Assembly (NCBI GenBank): GCA_944321875.1
Contig: CALUMX010000009.1
Location: forward strand, 35,608-99,607
DNA: 64,000 nt
Reading direction: 5' to 3'
Source of the DNA: an uncultured Muribaculaceae bacterium
GTDB taxonomy: Bacteria; Bacteroidota; Bacteroidia; Bacteroidales; Muribaculaceae
Below the pieces are notes generated by a model. It made no database searches, was not told the DNA's origin, and saw only the letters and a program-made list of their open reading frames with translations. Positions within the stretch are counted from its first letter, which is position 1; each line of letters begins with the position of its first letter. This document shows, in pieces, positions 41,651-51,662 of the stretch. Position numbers and translations under genes: made by a program.

Positions 41651-43753
41651 ATGGCAACATTAGAGAAAATCAGAAGTAGATCCGTTCTACTACTTGTGGT
41701 TATCGGTGTAGCGCTTCTGGCGTTTATCATCGGTGACTTCTTGAACTCCAGCTACACATTGTTCGGTAGCGGTACGACGGTAGCCAAAGTGGATGGCACC
41801 AAGATTGAATATCCTGAGTATCAACAGCGTTACAGCATGATGTCGGAGGGCAATCCTCAGGCAAGCCAGATGGACCCGGCTTTCGTTCAGAACCAGGTAC
41901 TTGAGCAAATGATTGGCGAAGTGCTGATGAACGAGGAGTATGAGGCTCTGGGCATCTATGTTTCTGACAAGGAATTGTCTGACTACATGTTCAAGCAGAT
42001 GATTCGCATGGACCGTAACTTCGCTCAGACGCTGTACAGCATGATTCAGCAGCTTCAGGCACCGGTTGAGTTGAAAGACCCGTCAAAGCCGGAGCAGATG
42101 GTTCAGGATTTCTATTCATTCATCTTCAACCCGGGTAAGTTCGGCCGTCAGGCTGACGAGTCAATCATGCAGGTAAGAAACTGGTGGTTGCAACTCGAGC
42201 AACAGGCTGAGGAGACAGTGAAGCAGGTTAAGTTCCAGCGCTTGTTCGGTGGCTTGATTGTAGCCAACGACCTCGACAAGGCTGCCATCAAGGAGGATCT
42301 CTCTCACTCATACGACGTTCAATACGTAAGCGTTCCTTACTCTTCATTGAACGATTCTGACTACAAGGTTAGCGAGAGCGACATTCAGGCTGTATACGCA
42401 ACTGAGAAGGAGCGTTTCGCTATCGACAAGGAAATGCGTCGCGTTCACTACATCGCAGTGCCTATCGCTCCGTCTGCAAAGGACATCGCGGCAGCCGACA
42501 CTCTGATGGCTAAGGTGGAAAGAGAGCTTGCGGCATCGGAAGGTGTGGCAGCAGCCAACAAGTACAGCGAGCTTTCCGTATCACAGAAGAAAGAGCGTCT
42601 CGCAGAGATGGACGCAGAGAAGAAGGGCTTCGTTGAGTCAGCTCAGGCCGGCGCCGTTTCCCACGTATTCTCTCGCCCGGTTAACCGCACACTCTACCGT
42701 CTTCTCTCCAGCGCATCTGAAGTTGACTCTGTCAACATCACAACGCTGCAGGTTGTAGGCGGTAAGGCATTCCAGGACAAGACGCTTGCGGCTCTCAACA
42801 GCGGCAAGGCCTTGAATGAGGTTACAAGCGACTCTGTTGTAGTGATGGCTGAGAACCAGTCAATCGACCTTTTGAAGGAGCAGTTGCCGATGGACGTACA
42901 ACAGAAGATTGTCAACGCAGGTGTTGACTACTTCGTTCTCCAAAGCGTACCGGAGCAGGGCGCAGTGCTTTGCAAGGTAAACAGCAAGAAGTCCAACACT
43001 GTCTACACGACAGCTACTGTCTCTTACGCTATCAACGCAAGCCGCGAGACTCGCGACAGCTTGACTAACGCATTGCAGGCTTACATCAACAAGAACAATA
43101 CAGCGAAGGCATTCGTTGAAAACGCAGTGGCTTCCGAACAACACTATACAGCTCAGTCGGCTACCATCAATGATGAGACTCCGGCTCTCGGCAGCAACAT
43201 CTACACAAGCGTGAAGGGTACAAGCCGTCTCGTTCAGTGGTTGTTCAAGGATGCTTCTGAAGGTCAGGTTTCACAGATTCAGAAAGACCAGGATCAGTTG
43301 GTTGTAGTGGCTCTGTCAGCTATCTACGATGGTGGTTACCTCCCTGTAACTGACCCGGACGTGAAGCGTTACTGCGAGAACAAGGCCCGCGACAACAAGA
43401 AGGCTGAGGCTTTGATTAAGCAATACAAGGGTAAGGCTACCGACATCAACGGCTATGCAACGCTCATGAAGCGTCCGGCACAGTCATTGCGCGTAGGCGG
43501 CGGTATGCCGACAGTTGAGCCGGCTCTGTATGCACAGGCTCCTTACGCACAGGTTGGCAAGGCTTACGGCCCGGTTAAGGGTGCGAACGGCGTATTTGTC
43601 TATACTGTCACTAAGGCAGAGAAGGCAGCCAGCGAAATCGGCGACGCACAGGTTGCGATGAGCTTCCAGCGTCAGTTCCCGATGTTCCAGAACTTCATCG
43701 AAATTATCAAGGAGAACAAGAAGGTTGAGAACAACCTGATTAATTTCCGTTAA
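41651..43753 (+). CDS. Periplasmic peptidyl-prolyl isomerase, PpiD-like
   Basis: 700 residues. One N-terminal membrane helix (S-V-L-L-L-V-V-I-G-V-A-L-L-A-F-I-I-G-D-F) anchors it to the inner membrane, with V-A-K-V-D-G-T-K-I-E-Y-P-E-Y-Q-Q-R of the SurA/PpiD N-terminal domain after it. A parvulin-like part lies about 325-440 (S-H-V-F-S-R-P-V-N) but is divergent, so isomerase activity is uncertain; the main role may be as a chaperone for outer-membrane proteins leaving the Sec translocon. The length is usual for Bacteroidota. Own promoter and terminator. Confidence 0.85.
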   Translation: MATLEKIRSRSVLLLVVIGVALLAFIIGDFLNSSYTLFGSGTTVAKVDGTKIEYPEYQQRYSMMSEGNPQASQMDPAFVQNQVLEQMIGEVLMNEEYEALGIYVSDKELSDYMFKQMIRMDRNFAQTLYSMIQQLQAPVELKDPSKPEQMVQDFYSFIFNPGKFGRQADESIMQVRNWWLQLEQQAEETVKQVKFQRLFGGLIVANDLDKAAIKEDLSHSYDVQYVSVPYSSLNDSDYKVSESDIQAVYATEKERFAIDKEMRRVHYIAVPIAPSAKDIAAADTLMAKVERELAASEGVAAANKYSELSVSQKKERLAEMDAEKKGFVESAQAGAVSHVFSRPVNRTLYRLLSSASEVDSVNITTLQVVGGKAFQDKTLAALNSGKALNEVTSDSVVVMAENQSIDLLKEQLPMDVQQKIVNAGVDYFVLQSVPEQGAVLCKVNSKKSNTVYTTATVSYAINASRETRDSLTNALQAYINKNNTAKAFVENAVASEQHYTAQSATINDETPALGSNIYTSVKGTSRLVQWLFKDASEGQVSQIQKDQDQLVVVALSAIYDGGYLPVTDPDVKRYCENKARDNKKAEALIKQYKGKATDINGYATLMKRPAQSLRVGGGMPTVEPALYAQAPYAQVGKAYGPVKGANGVFVYTVTKAEKAASEIGDAQVAMSFQRQFPMFQNFIEIIKENKKVENNLINFR

Positions 43754-43815
43754 TTCCGATGGGAAATGATTATGACAATCAATTCCTTTAAATAAAGTTT
43801 TCATAATATGCTATT

Positions 43816-43852
43816 AAGGGGAGGCGCCGTGAGGCATCTCCCCTTGCTTTTT
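43816..43852 (+). terminator. Terminator of the PpiD-like gene
   Basis: AAGGGGAG pairs with CTCCCCTT, then GCTTTTTT. The tail overlaps the aspS -33 box. Confidence 0.85.
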
Positions 43853-43874
43853 TCGTTATAAAATACTACTTTTG
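43844..43874 (+). promoter_or_regulatory. aspS promoter
   Basis: TTG (43844-43846), 20-base spacer, TACTTTTG (43867-43874), 40 bases before the ATG. Confidence 0.7.
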
Positions 43875-43913
43875 CGGAGTGTAGCAAATAGAAATTTCTA
43901 AACTTACTAAAAT

Positions 43914-45671
43914 ATGTACAGAACAAAAACATGTGGAGAGCTTCGCATCTCCAACGTGGGTGAAACCGTTACGTTGGCCGGTTGGGTACAACGTTCGCGT
44001 AAGATGGGAGGAATGACCTTCGTCGACCTCCGCGACCGCTATGGCATTACCCAGCTCGTGTTTAACAACGAAGTGAATGCCGAACTCTGCGAAGAGGCCA
44101 ACCACCTCGGCCGTGAGTATGTGATTCAGGTGACGGGTGAGGTTTCCGAGCGTTCGAGCAAGAACCCCAATATGCCGACAGGTGAAATCGAAATCATCGT
44201 CAGCGCACTGACTCGTCTGAACAAGAGTGAGGTGCCGCCGTTCACCATTGAGGACAACACCGACGGCGGTGACGACCTGCGCATGAAATACCGTTATCTT
44301 GACCTTCGCCGTACGGCTGTGCGCAAGAACCTTGAGCTGCGCCACAAGATGACGATGGAAGTGCGTCGCTACCTTGACAGCAAGGGCTTCCTTGAGGTGG
44401 AGACTCCGATGCTCATCGGCTCTACTCCGGAAGGCGCACGCGACTTCGTCGTTCCTTCCCGCATGAATCCGGGCCAATTCTACGCTCTTCCGCAGTCACC
44501 TCAGACGCTGAAGCAGCTGTTGATGGTGTCAGGCTTCGACCGCTACTTCCAGATTGTGAAGTGCTTCCGCGACGAAGACCTCCGCGCTGACCGTCAGCCG
44601 GAGTTCACGCAGATTGACTGCGAGATGAGCTTCGTGGAGCAGGAAGACGTGATTTCCACTTTCGAGGGCATGGCCAAGCACCTGTTCAAGGAATTGCGCG
44701 GCATCGAGCTTACTGAGCCGTTCCTGCGCATGACTTGGGCCGACGCGATGAAATACTACGGAAGCGACAAGCCTGACTTGCGCTTCGGCATGAAGTTCGT
44801 CGAATTGATGGACATCATGAAGGGTCACGGCTTCTCCGTATTTGACAATGCTGCCTATGTGGGCGGTATCTGTGCGGAAGGCGCCGCATCCTATACTCGC
44901 AAGCAACTCGACCAGCTTACGGAATTCGTTAAGCGTCCGCAAATCGGTGCGAAGGGTATGGTTTATGCCCGTGTAGAGGCCGATGGCAACGTGAAGTCGA
45001 GCGTCGACAAGTTCTACTCACAGGAAGTGCTTCAGCAGATGAAGGAAGCGTTCGGCGCAAAACCGGGCGACCTGATTCTCATCCTCAGCGGCGACGACGT
45101 GATGAAGACCCGCAAGCAACTTTGCGAGCTCCGTCTTGAGATGGGCCGTCAGCTCGGTCTCCGCGGCAAGGATAAGTTCGCATGCCTCTGGGTGATTGAC
45201 TTCCCGATGTTTGAATGGAGCGAGGAGGAAGGCCGTCTGATGGCTATGCACCACCCGTTCACTCATCCGAAGGACGAGGATATCGCGCTTCTCGACACTG
45301 ACCCGGCAGCCGTGCGTGCCGATGCCTACGACATGGTTATCAACGGTGTCGAGGTTGGCGGTGGCTCTATCCGTATCCACGACTCTGAATTGCAGGCGAA
45401 GATGTTTGAGATTCTCGGTTTCACTCCGGAAAAGGCACAGGAGCAGTTCGGCTTCCTGATGAACGCCTTCAAGTACGGTGCGCCCCCTCACGGAGGTCTG
45501 GCTTATGGTCTTGACCGTTGGGTATCGCTGTTTGCAGGTTTGGATTCCATCCGCGACTGCATCGCATTCCCGAAGAACAACAGCGGCCGCGACGTCATGC
45601 TCGACGCACCTGCCGCTCTCGACCAGAAGCAGCTCGACGAGCTTAATCTCGTTGTCGATATTAAGGAATAG
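43914..45671 (+). CDS. aspS: Aspartate--tRNA ligase
   Basis: 585 residues, bacterial-type class II synthetase. An N-terminal OB-fold anticodon-binding domain ([15 protein letters not shown]) leads to motif 2 ([18 protein letters not shown]) and motif 3 (G-L-A-Y-G-L-D-R), with the bacterial GAD insertion between. It charges tRNA-Asp; whether it also charges tRNA-Asn cannot be told from this window. Monocistronic with its own promoter and terminator. Confidence 0.97.
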   Translation: MYRTKTCGELRISNVGETVTLAGWVQRSRKMGGMTFVDLRDRYGITQLVFNNEVNAELCEEANHLGREYVIQVTGEVSERSSKNPNMPTGEIEIIVSALTRLNKSEVPPFTIEDNTDGGDDLRMKYRYLDLRRTAVRKNLELRHKMTMEVRRYLDSKGFLEVETPMLIGSTPEGARDFVVPSRMNPGQFYALPQSPQTLKQLLMVSGFDRYFQIVKCFRDEDLRADRQPEFTQIDCEMSFVEQEDVISTFEGMAKHLFKELRGIELTEPFLRMTWADAMKYYGSDKPDLRFGMKFVELMDIMKGHGFSVFDNAAYVGGICAEGAASYTRKQLDQLTEFVKRPQIGAKGMVYARVEADGNVKSSVDKFYSQEVLQQMKEAFGAKPGDLILILSGDDVMKTRKQLCELRLEMGRQLGLRGKDKFACLWVIDFPMFEWSEEEGRLMAMHHPFTHPKDEDIALLDTDPAAVRADAYDMVINGVEVGGGSIRIHDSELQAKMFEILGFTPEKAQEQFGFLMNAFKYGAPPHGGLAYGLDRWVSLFAGLDSIRDCIAFPKNNSGRDVMLDAPAALDQKQLDELNLVVDIKE

Positions 45672-45691
45672 TCTTCTATACGCTATAACTG

Positions 45692-45730
45692 AAAAGCCGG
45701 GATTCCCCACACGGAAATCCCGGCTTTTTT
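45692..45730 (+). terminator. aspS terminator
   Basis: AAAAGCCGGGATT and AATCCCGGCTTTTTT form a long stem with an ideal T-run. Confidence 0.9.
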
Positions 45731-45850
45731 CGTTTCCTGACAGCGGGGCGTAAAGGCGATGGACTGCGTAAATGGTTGCAAAAAGCAATTAAAAACCTAA
45801 AAAAAACGACTATTCACTAAATTTTTAAGTAGATTTTACCTGAATTCCGC

Positions 45851-45879
45851 TTGTCGGATGAAAAATTGCTATATCTTTG
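45851..45879 (+). promoter_or_regulatory. Promoter of the Lrp/AsnC gene
   Basis: TTG (45851-45853), 18-base spacer, TATCTTTG (45872-45879), 20 bases before the ATG. Confidence 0.65.
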
Positions 45880-45899
45880 CGATATAAACAGTATTGAAA

Positions 45900-46364
45900 A
45901 TGGAAAAAATAGATAATCTTGACCGTAAGATTTTGGAAATCGTAATGAAAAACGCGCGTATTCCGTCAAAAGACGTGGCGGAAGTTTGTGGAGTTTCAAG
46001 AGCTGCTATCCATCAACGCATTCAGCGATTGATTGACCTGCAGGTAATCACAGGCTCAGGCTATCATGTCAATCCGAAGATTCTGGGCTATACAACTTGC
46101 ACATATATCGGGGTGAAATTGGAGAAGGGGTCCATGTATAAGGACGTTGTGCCTGAATTGGAGAAAATCCCGGAAGTGGTGGAATGCCACTTCACAACCG
46201 GTCCTTACACCATGCTTATCAAGCTCTATGCCCGCGACAACCAGCACCTGATGGAGCTGCTCAATGATAAAATCCAGATGATTCATGGCGTCGTGGCGAC
46301 AGAAACCCTCATCTCGCTCGACCAGAGCATGAACCGGGAGATACCCATCAACTACGAGGTATAG
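45900..46364 (+). CDS. Lrp/AsnC family transcriptional regulator
   Basis: 154 residues from the ATG at 45900. N-terminal winged helix-turn-helix: L-D-R-K-I-L-E-I-V-M-K-N-A-R-I-P-S-K-D-V-A, then V-S-R-A-A-I-H-Q-R-I-Q-R-L. The C-terminal RAM domain (Y-I-G-V-K-L-E, V-E-C-H-F-T-T-G-P-Y-T-M-L-I-K) binds amino acids and forms oligomers. It should control amino-acid metabolism genes; the targets are not evident. An upstream TTG start would only add two residues. Confidence 0.92.
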   Translation: MEKIDNLDRKILEIVMKNARIPSKDVAEVCGVSRAAIHQRIQRLIDLQVITGSGYHVNPKILGYTTCTYIGVKLEKGSMYKDVVPELEKIPEVVECHFTTGPYTMLIKLYARDNQHLMELLNDKIQMIHGVVATETLISLDQSMNREIPINYEV

Positions 46365-46406
46365 CGACTGCGGCGGTAAACGACAGCCGGATTAGATACA
46401 AACGCT

Positions 46407-46480
46407 GTCGCCTGTGGTTCAGAGCAAATTGTTCCTGCGTGCAGGCATCCTCTGAGCGACAGGCGACTGCGTGTTTTTTT
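46407..46480 (+). terminator. Terminator of the Lrp/AsnC gene
   Basis: GTCGCCTG and TCAGAG on the left pair with CTCTGA and CAGGCGAC on the right, followed by TGCGTGTTTTTTT. Confidence 0.75.
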
Positions 46481-46540
46481 CAAAGGAAGAGAGGCGTTTG
46501 CCCTGACGGTGTCTTTTCGCTATCTTTGAATAAGATAGGA

Positions 46541-46610
46541 AGCGGCTCGGCAAAGCCGAACCGAAAACTGCGTTTTCTGTTTGGTTCTGCGCTCGCCTTT
46601 CACTATTTTT
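46541..46610 (+). repeat. Dispersed hairpin repeat, unit 3
   Basis: GCGGCTCGGC start and TGCGCTCGCCTTTCACTA end. The stem pairs GAACC and GAAAAC with GTTTTC and GGTTC. A remnant of a further unit end (GCTATCTTTGAATAAGATAGG, 46519-46539) lies just before it. The end box is degenerate (TATTTTTA). Confidence 0.8.
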
Positions 46611-46623
46611 AGATAAAATAGGA

Positions 46624-46694
46624 TGCGGCTCGGCAAAGCCAAACCGAAAACTGCGTTTTCCGTTTGGTTCTGCGCTCGCCTTTCACTATTTTTG
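46624..46694 (+). repeat. Dispersed hairpin repeat, unit 4, with promoter box
   Basis: Same ends as unit 3; the stem pairs CCAAACCGAAAAC with GTTTTCCGTTTGG (12 of 13). TTTG (46663-46666), a 20-base spacer and TATTTTTG (46687-46694) form a full consensus promoter towards the yfhO-like gene at 46815. Confidence 0.8.
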
Positions 46695-46814
46695 CGCAAC
46701 TTTTCTTGATTCTAAAATTGACAGGCCGATTGCGGCCGCCCGTCTGCATTCATGACGCGAAGACGGGGCAGGGCCGGGGAAAGCCACATGTCTCACATAA
46801 CTAAAAAAACAGAT

Positions 46815-49451
46815 ATGCAAAAATTTGACTTAAAAGCCGTTTCCGAAGGCTTTAAAGCGGCCGTTGCCAGCAAGGGGCTGCACAGAGCGTTGCTCGGTGT
46901 GGCGGTGATGCTGGTGATTTCCGTGCTTTATTTCTCCACCAGCTTTGGCGAGGTGCTGCAGCAGAACGACATCATGCAGGGCGTGGCCAACGGCCAGGAG
47001 GCAAAGGAATTCTACGAGGCAACCGGCGAGAAGACCAACTGGACCAACTCGCTGTTTTCAGGAATGCCTACGTTCCAAATCTCTCCGTCCTACAGCAGTA
47101 CGTCCATGGTGAAGGCGCTTCAGGACGTCTACAGCCTGTGGCTCCCAAGCCCGGTTAACCTGCTGTTTATCATGATGTTCGGTTTCTATATTCTGATGCT
47201 CGCTTTCGGCGTGCGGTGGTATCTGGCTCTGCTCGGTGCCATCGGCTATGGCTTCTCGTCCTACTTCCTGATTATTATCGGAGCCGGGCATATCTGGAAA
47301 TTCTGTGTGCTTGCCTACATCCCGCCCACAATTGCCGGCATTGTGCTCTGCTACAGAGGCCGGTTGCTGCTTGGTGGCGCGCTGACGGCGTTTTTCGGCA
47401 TGATGCAGATTGTGTCCAACCACGTTCAGATGACTTTCTATTTCCTTTTCGTGGTAGTGGCCATGATGATTGCCTATGCCGTCGAGGCTTACCGCAAGAA
47501 GGAGATGAAGAAGTGGTACAAGGCTACGGCTACGCTTGTCGTGGCCGGAATATTGGCGGTGGGAGCCAACCTGACCAGCCTTTACAATACGTATGAGTAC
47601 AGTAAGGAGACGACCCGCGGCCGTACGACGGAGCTGACTCCGCTCAACACGGCAGAGGGTGAGGAGTCTCACAACGTAAATAAGAACGGAATCAACCGCG
47701 ATGCCGTAACGGCATGGAGCTACGGCGTAGACGAGACGCTGACGCTGCTCGTGCCTAATCTGAAGGGTGGCGCGACAGTGAAGCCCAACGATTATAGCGA
47801 CGAGGGCGGTCTTGCTGCAGCTTCGGTGGTTGAGATTGACGGTTTTGATGACCTGGTGGCCAATTCCTCGATTACGGGCGACCCGGCTCAGGACGAGTCG
47901 CTGCGTCCGCAGTTGCGTGAGGTGTGCAGTCAGTTCCGCCAGTATTTCGGTGACCAGCCGATGACCAACGGTCCGGTTTATGTCGGTGCGCTCATCTTTG
48001 CCCTGTTCCTGCTGGGCATCATGGTGGTGAAGGGTCCGATGAAGTGGGCTTTGCTGGCCGTTACGGTGCTGGCGCTGCTGTTGTCGTGGGGTCACAACTT
48101 CGCTCCGTTCAACTACTGGATGATTGACAATTTCCCGATGTACGACAAGTTCCGTACGCCGTCGAGCGTGCTCGTCGTGGTTGAGTTCACGATGCCGTTG
48201 CTGGCTGTGCTGGCTATCGAGAAGATGCTCTCCACGGAGAATTTCTTCGCTACCTACCGCCGTCAGCTCTACATAGCGTTTGGTGTGCCGATGTTCCTCT
48301 GCCTGCTGCTGGCCATCATGCCGTCGGTGTTTGGAAACGGAATGTCGCAGGCCGAGAACGCTCAGATGAATGAGTTGATTATGGGAACAAGCGGCTTGGA
48401 GCAAGCTTTCTATCACCGTGTGGCAGAAGTGGTGAAGGAAGCCCGCCTGATGATGGTTTCGGCCGACGCATGGCGCAGTTTCTTCATCCTTGCCGTTGGT
48501 CTGGCTGCCGTATGGCTCTATCTGTCGGGCAAATTGAAGGCCGTGCCTTTCTGCCTGATTCTGCTGGCAGTGGTCGTGTTTGACCTTTACACGGTCGACA
48601 AGCGTTACCTCAATGCCGACAACTTTGTCAAGAAGTCGCACACGGAGGCAATGACTATCCAGCCGTCTGCTGCCGATACGGAAATCATGAAGGATAAGTC
48701 GAACTACAGGGTGATGCTCGTTGGCGGTCTCGGACTTCCTGACCCGTCCTACTTCCACAAGAGCATCGGTGGCTACCATGCGGCTAAGCTGACGCGCTAC
48801 AACGACTTGATGGAGCGTCAGATACAACCGGCCGACAGATGGCTGATACAGCGTATCCAGCAAGGCGACTCCCTCGACCTGGCTGCGCCGCAGATGAACA
48901 TGATTAACCTGCTCAATACGAAATATCTCATTATAGGAGAATCGTTTGTCGAGAACCCGGAAGCCCGTGGCAACGCATGGTTTGTCGACAGAATCAGCTA
49001 TGTTGAGAATCCGGATGCCGAAATGGCTGCCATCAGCAAGCTCGGCCGTACGGAGGCCGTGGCCGATAAGAAGTTTGAGTCGGTGCTGGGCAAGGCGAAT
49101 GCCGTGATGCCGGGCGATACGATTTACGAGACTTCCTACAAGCCGAACGAGCTGGCTTATAAGGCTGTGTCGAAGAACGGCGGTCTGGCTGTCTTCTCCG
49201 AAATCTACTTCCCGTGGGGATGGACCGCTACTGTCGACGGCAAGGAAGTGCCCGTAGGACGTGTGGACTACATGCTCCGTGCCCTGCAGGTTCCTGCCGG
49301 AGAGCACGACATCGTGTTCCGCTTTGACCCGCAGTCAATCCATACGACAGAAACGGTGGCCTACACTTCGACCACGATTATTTATCTGATGCTTGCCGCT
49401 GCCTTTCTGCTGTCGATTGCAGCGTTGGCACGCCGTAAGGAAAACAAATAA
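46815..49451 (+). CDS. YfhO family multi-pass membrane protein
   Basis: 878 residues from the ATG at 46815. Twelve or more membrane helices, with a long extracytoplasmic C-terminal segment that has F-S-E-I-Y-F-P-W-G-W-T-A and V-D-G-K-E-V-P-V-G-R-V-D-Y-M-L-R-A, the YfhO hallmark, and a last helix. YfhO proteins are GT-C-type glycosyltransferases; B. subtilis YfhO glycosylates lipoteichoic acid, and in Bacteroidota the target is probably a lipid- or surface-glycan, by inference. Its promoter lies in the hairpin repeat at 46624-46694. The methyltransferase-like gene follows after 12 bases. Confidence 0.85.
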   Translation: MQKFDLKAVSEGFKAAVASKGLHRALLGVAVMLVISVLYFSTSFGEVLQQNDIMQGVANGQEAKEFYEATGEKTNWTNSLFSGMPTFQISPSYSSTSMVKALQDVYSLWLPSPVNLLFIMMFGFYILMLAFGVRWYLALLGAIGYGFSSYFLIIIGAGHIWKFCVLAYIPPTIAGIVLCYRGRLLLGGALTAFFGMMQIVSNHVQMTFYFLFVVVAMMIAYAVEAYRKKEMKKWYKATATLVVAGILAVGANLTSLYNTYEYSKETTRGRTTELTPLNTAEGEESHNVNKNGINRDAVTAWSYGVDETLTLLVPNLKGGATVKPNDYSDEGGLAAASVVEIDGFDDLVANSSITGDPAQDESLRPQLREVCSQFRQYFGDQPMTNGPVYVGALIFALFLLGIMVVKGPMKWALLAVTVLALLLSWGHNFAPFNYWMIDNFPMYDKFRTPSSVLVVVEFTMPLLAVLAIEKMLSTENFFATYRRQLYIAFGVPMFLCLLLAIMPSVFGNGMSQAENAQMNELIMGTSGLEQAFYHRVAEVVKEARLMMVSADAWRSFFILAVGLAAVWLYLSGKLKAVPFCLILLAVVVFDLYTVDKRYLNADNFVKKSHTEAMTIQPSAADTEIMKDKSNYRVMLVGGLGLPDPSYFHKSIGGYHAAKLTRYNDLMERQIQPADRWLIQRIQQGDSLDLAAPQMNMINLLNTKYLIIGESFVENPEARGNAWFVDRISYVENPDAEMAAISKLGRTEAVADKKFESVLGKANAVMPGDTIYETSYKPNELAYKAVSKNGGLAVFSEIYFPWGWTATVDGKEVPVGRVDYMLRALQVPAGEHDIVFRFDPQSIHTTETVAYTSTTIIYLMLAAAFLLSIAALARRKENK

Positions 49452-49463
49452 ACGACCGACGTA

Positions 49464-50174
49464 GTGAGTGCGCTCCGAAGATATTACACGGCGTTGAGCC
49501 GTTACCGCAGAGGCAAGGGGTTTGGAATCCATTCCCCCTTTGCCTTCCACTTTGTGCTGCGTGTGCTCAAGGAGCGTGCCGCCTACTATTTCTATGACGA
49601 CATCGACGAGTGCCGTCAGTTGGCGTCGGCCGGACGCAGCCGCATGAAGGGGCGTAAGCGTCCGCTGGTGAGCCGGAAGAATGCCCGTCTGCTGTTCCGT
49701 ATCGTCAACTGCTTCCAGCCCTCCGCCGTGCTGGCTTTCGGTTCCAGCTACGGTGTGTCGTCCCGGGTTATCCTGGGCGTGAGCCGGAAAACGCGTTTGT
49801 GGCTTTGTGAGCCGGCAGAACTGATGCCGGTGGTAGCAGAGGTGCTTGGCGGGGAGATGCGGCGTGTGACGGCCGGAGAATGCGCCGGAGAGCTTATCGG
49901 ACAGGCTGCGCAGGAGATGGGGGAATGTCCGTTTGTGGTGGTCGATTATCTGCGGGACGAGGACATACCGCCGGTTGCCGCCTATCTCGGACAGATTGTC
50001 GGAGGCGAGGCCGTAGTGGTCGTGCGCAACTTGTCGCAGAGTCAACTCTCGCAGGAGTTGTGGGAGGGAATGAAGGGTCGTATGGCCCACGGCATGACCT
50101 TCTCCAACGGCAAAATCGCGGTGGCTGTCGTGCGCCGGAAACTGCCGCTCCACCATTATCAAATCTGGTTCTGA
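49464..50174 (+). CDS. SAM-dependent methyltransferase-like protein
   Basis: 236 residues, GTG start at 49464, 12 bases after the yfhO-like stop. F-G-I-H-S-P-F-A-F near the N-terminus and A-V-L-A-F-G-S-S-Y-G-V-S-S (about 88-100, the SAM-binding loop of class I methyltransferases) define the group of O-methyltransferase-like proteins of Bacteroidota. F-V-V-V-D-Y-L corresponds to motif IV. The acidic residue after motif I is a Glu in L-C-E-P. The target is unknown; the close link to the yfhO-like gene suggests envelope work. Confidence 0.72.
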   Translation: MSALRRYYTALSRYRRGKGFGIHSPFAFHFVLRVLKERAAYYFYDDIDECRQLASAGRSRMKGRKRPLVSRKNARLLFRIVNCFQPSAVLAFGSSYGVSSRVILGVSRKTRLWLCEPAELMPVVAEVLGGEMRRVTAGECAGELIGQAAQEMGECPFVVVDYLRDEDIPPVAAYLGQIVGGEAVVVVRNLSQSQLSQELWEGMKGRMAHGMTFSNGKIAVAVVRRKLPLHHYQIWF

Positions 50175-50194
50175 TTATTCTTTACGCACAATAT

Positions 50195-50227
50195 AAGGGC
50201 GGCAATCCCGATGGGGTTGCCGCCCTT
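50195..50227. terminator. Bidirectional terminator between methyltransferase-like and MATE genes
   Basis: AAGGGCGGCAATCCC pairs with GGGTTGCCGCCCTT; it lies between the two convergent stop codons. Confidence 0.8.
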
Positions 50228-50248
50228 GCTGTATATAGGGTTTGATGA

Positions 50249-51580
50249 TTATCGTTGCGGGACAAGGCGGGTGGCCTTGTTGAAGCGCAGGAGGAAAAGA
50301 ATGCCTGCCGTCAGCAGTGCGACGGTGAACGACAGGAAGATGCCCTGCACGCCCAGTCCGGCAGGGAAGGCGAGCAGATAGGATGTCGGGATGCCGATGA
50401 GGATGTAGCTGATGAAGGCCAGTACCATCATCGACAGCACCTCCGAGGTGCCTCGCAGCGCGTTGGCGAAGCATGTCTGGGTGGCATCGCCAAACTGGTA
50501 GAGAATGAGGGCTCCGATGAGCGATTGGGAGGTGGCAATGACGCGCGGGTCGGACGTAAAGCCGGAAATCAGCGGTCCGGAGAATACGAAGAATATGATG
50601 GACGCCATGACGGCGAGTCCGAGCAGGATGTGATAGCCCGACCAGGCAGCGCGGCGCACGTTGACACGGTCGCCTACGCCCATGAAGTTGGCAACGCGGA
50701 TGGCAACGGCCGACCCCATGCTGTAATAGAACATGAAGCCGAGCGTGCTAAGCGTGGCGAGCACCTGGTAGCTGGCCAGCTCAATGGTGCCAATCCATCC
50801 CACCATGATGGCGCTGATGGTGAACGTGCCGGTTTCCATACCCATCTGCAGGGCTACGGGAAACGAGATGCGGGCGATGCGCAGGATGCCCTTCAGGCGC
50901 AGGGCCGACAACCGGAAGCCTTCGCGGTAGAGGGCGTAGCATTTGCGCTTGTAGAGCAACAGTATGAAGGCCAGCGCCATGAAGATACGGGAGCCGAGCG
51001 TGCTGATGCCGGCACCGAGTGCGCCCAGTTCCGGGAAACCGAACTTACCGAAGATGAGCAGGTAGTTGAACAGGATGTTCAGCAGGTTACCGGTGATGAG
51101 CAGCCACATGGCGGTTGAGGTCTGCATGATGCTGTCGGTGAACTGACGCATTGCGTTGAAGAGCGCCACAAACACGAGCGACGATAGAATCGTCAGGTAG
51201 TAGGGGCGGATGATGGGCATCAGTTCCTTCGGCTGGTTGAAGGCATCGAGGTGGAAGTAGACAATGCCCATGATGGCCGTGAACAGCAATCCGATGATGA
51301 GATTGGTCACGACGGCCTCCTTCAGCGCCTTTCCGGCACGGCGCAGCTCGCGACGGGCAAAAAGACCGCCGATAATGGGCGTGATGCCGTAGGAGAAGCC
51401 GAGCAGCGTGATGATAATCAGGTTCATCACATTGTTGACAAACGATGCGGCCGCAAGTGATTCCGTGTTGTAGTGTCCCACCATCATGGTATCGGCAAAA
51501 CCGAGGACGATGACCCCGATTTGTCCGATGACGATGGGAAGTCCGAGACGGATGGTTTCCTTGTAGTGTTGCAGGTTCAT
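50249..51580 (-). CDS. MATE family efflux transporter (NorM-like)
   Basis: 443 residues from the ATG at 51580. Twelve helices; N-terminus L-G-L-P-I-V-I-G-Q-I-G-V-I-V-L-G-F-A-D-T-M-M-V-G is the NorM signature, the second of two MATE genes in the window and clearly different from the DinF-like one at 691-2007. It is last in the ftsX operon, 82 bases after the FKBP gene, so it may share that message or use its own promoter. Substrate unknown. Confidence 0.9.
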   Translation of the reverse strand: MNLQHYKETIRLGLPIVIGQIGVIVLGFADTMMVGHYNTESLAAASFVNNVMNLIIITLLGFSYGITPIIGGLFARRELRRAGKALKEAVVTNLIIGLLFTAIMGIVYFHLDAFNQPKELMPIIRPYYLTILSSLVFVALFNAMRQFTDSIMQTSTAMWLLITGNLLNILFNYLLIFGKFGFPELGALGAGISTLGSRIFMALAFILLLYKRKCYALYREGFRLSALRLKGILRIARISFPVALQMGMETGTFTISAIMVGWIGTIELASYQVLATLSTLGFMFYYSMGSAVAIRVANFMGVGDRVNVRRAAWSGYHILLGLAVMASIIFFVFSGPLISGFTSDPRVIATSQSLIGALILYQFGDATQTCFANALRGTSEVLSMMVLAFISYILIGIPTSYLLAFPAGLGVQGIFLSFTVALLTAGILFLLRFNKATRLVPQR

Positions 51581-51662
51581 AAGTTGTTTGGTATAAAATA
51601 TAGCCTTTGCGCAGGCAAAGACTATCATGATGTTTTTTTGAGTCAAAAAGAGGGGATTCCCG

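Noticed and set aside
47058..49307. 749-codon open frame on the minus strand
   Set aside because: It lies fully opposite the yfhO-like gene, whose protein has clear family features. The antisense product is rich in His, Gln and Arg with no domain, as expected from the complement of a codon-biased gene.
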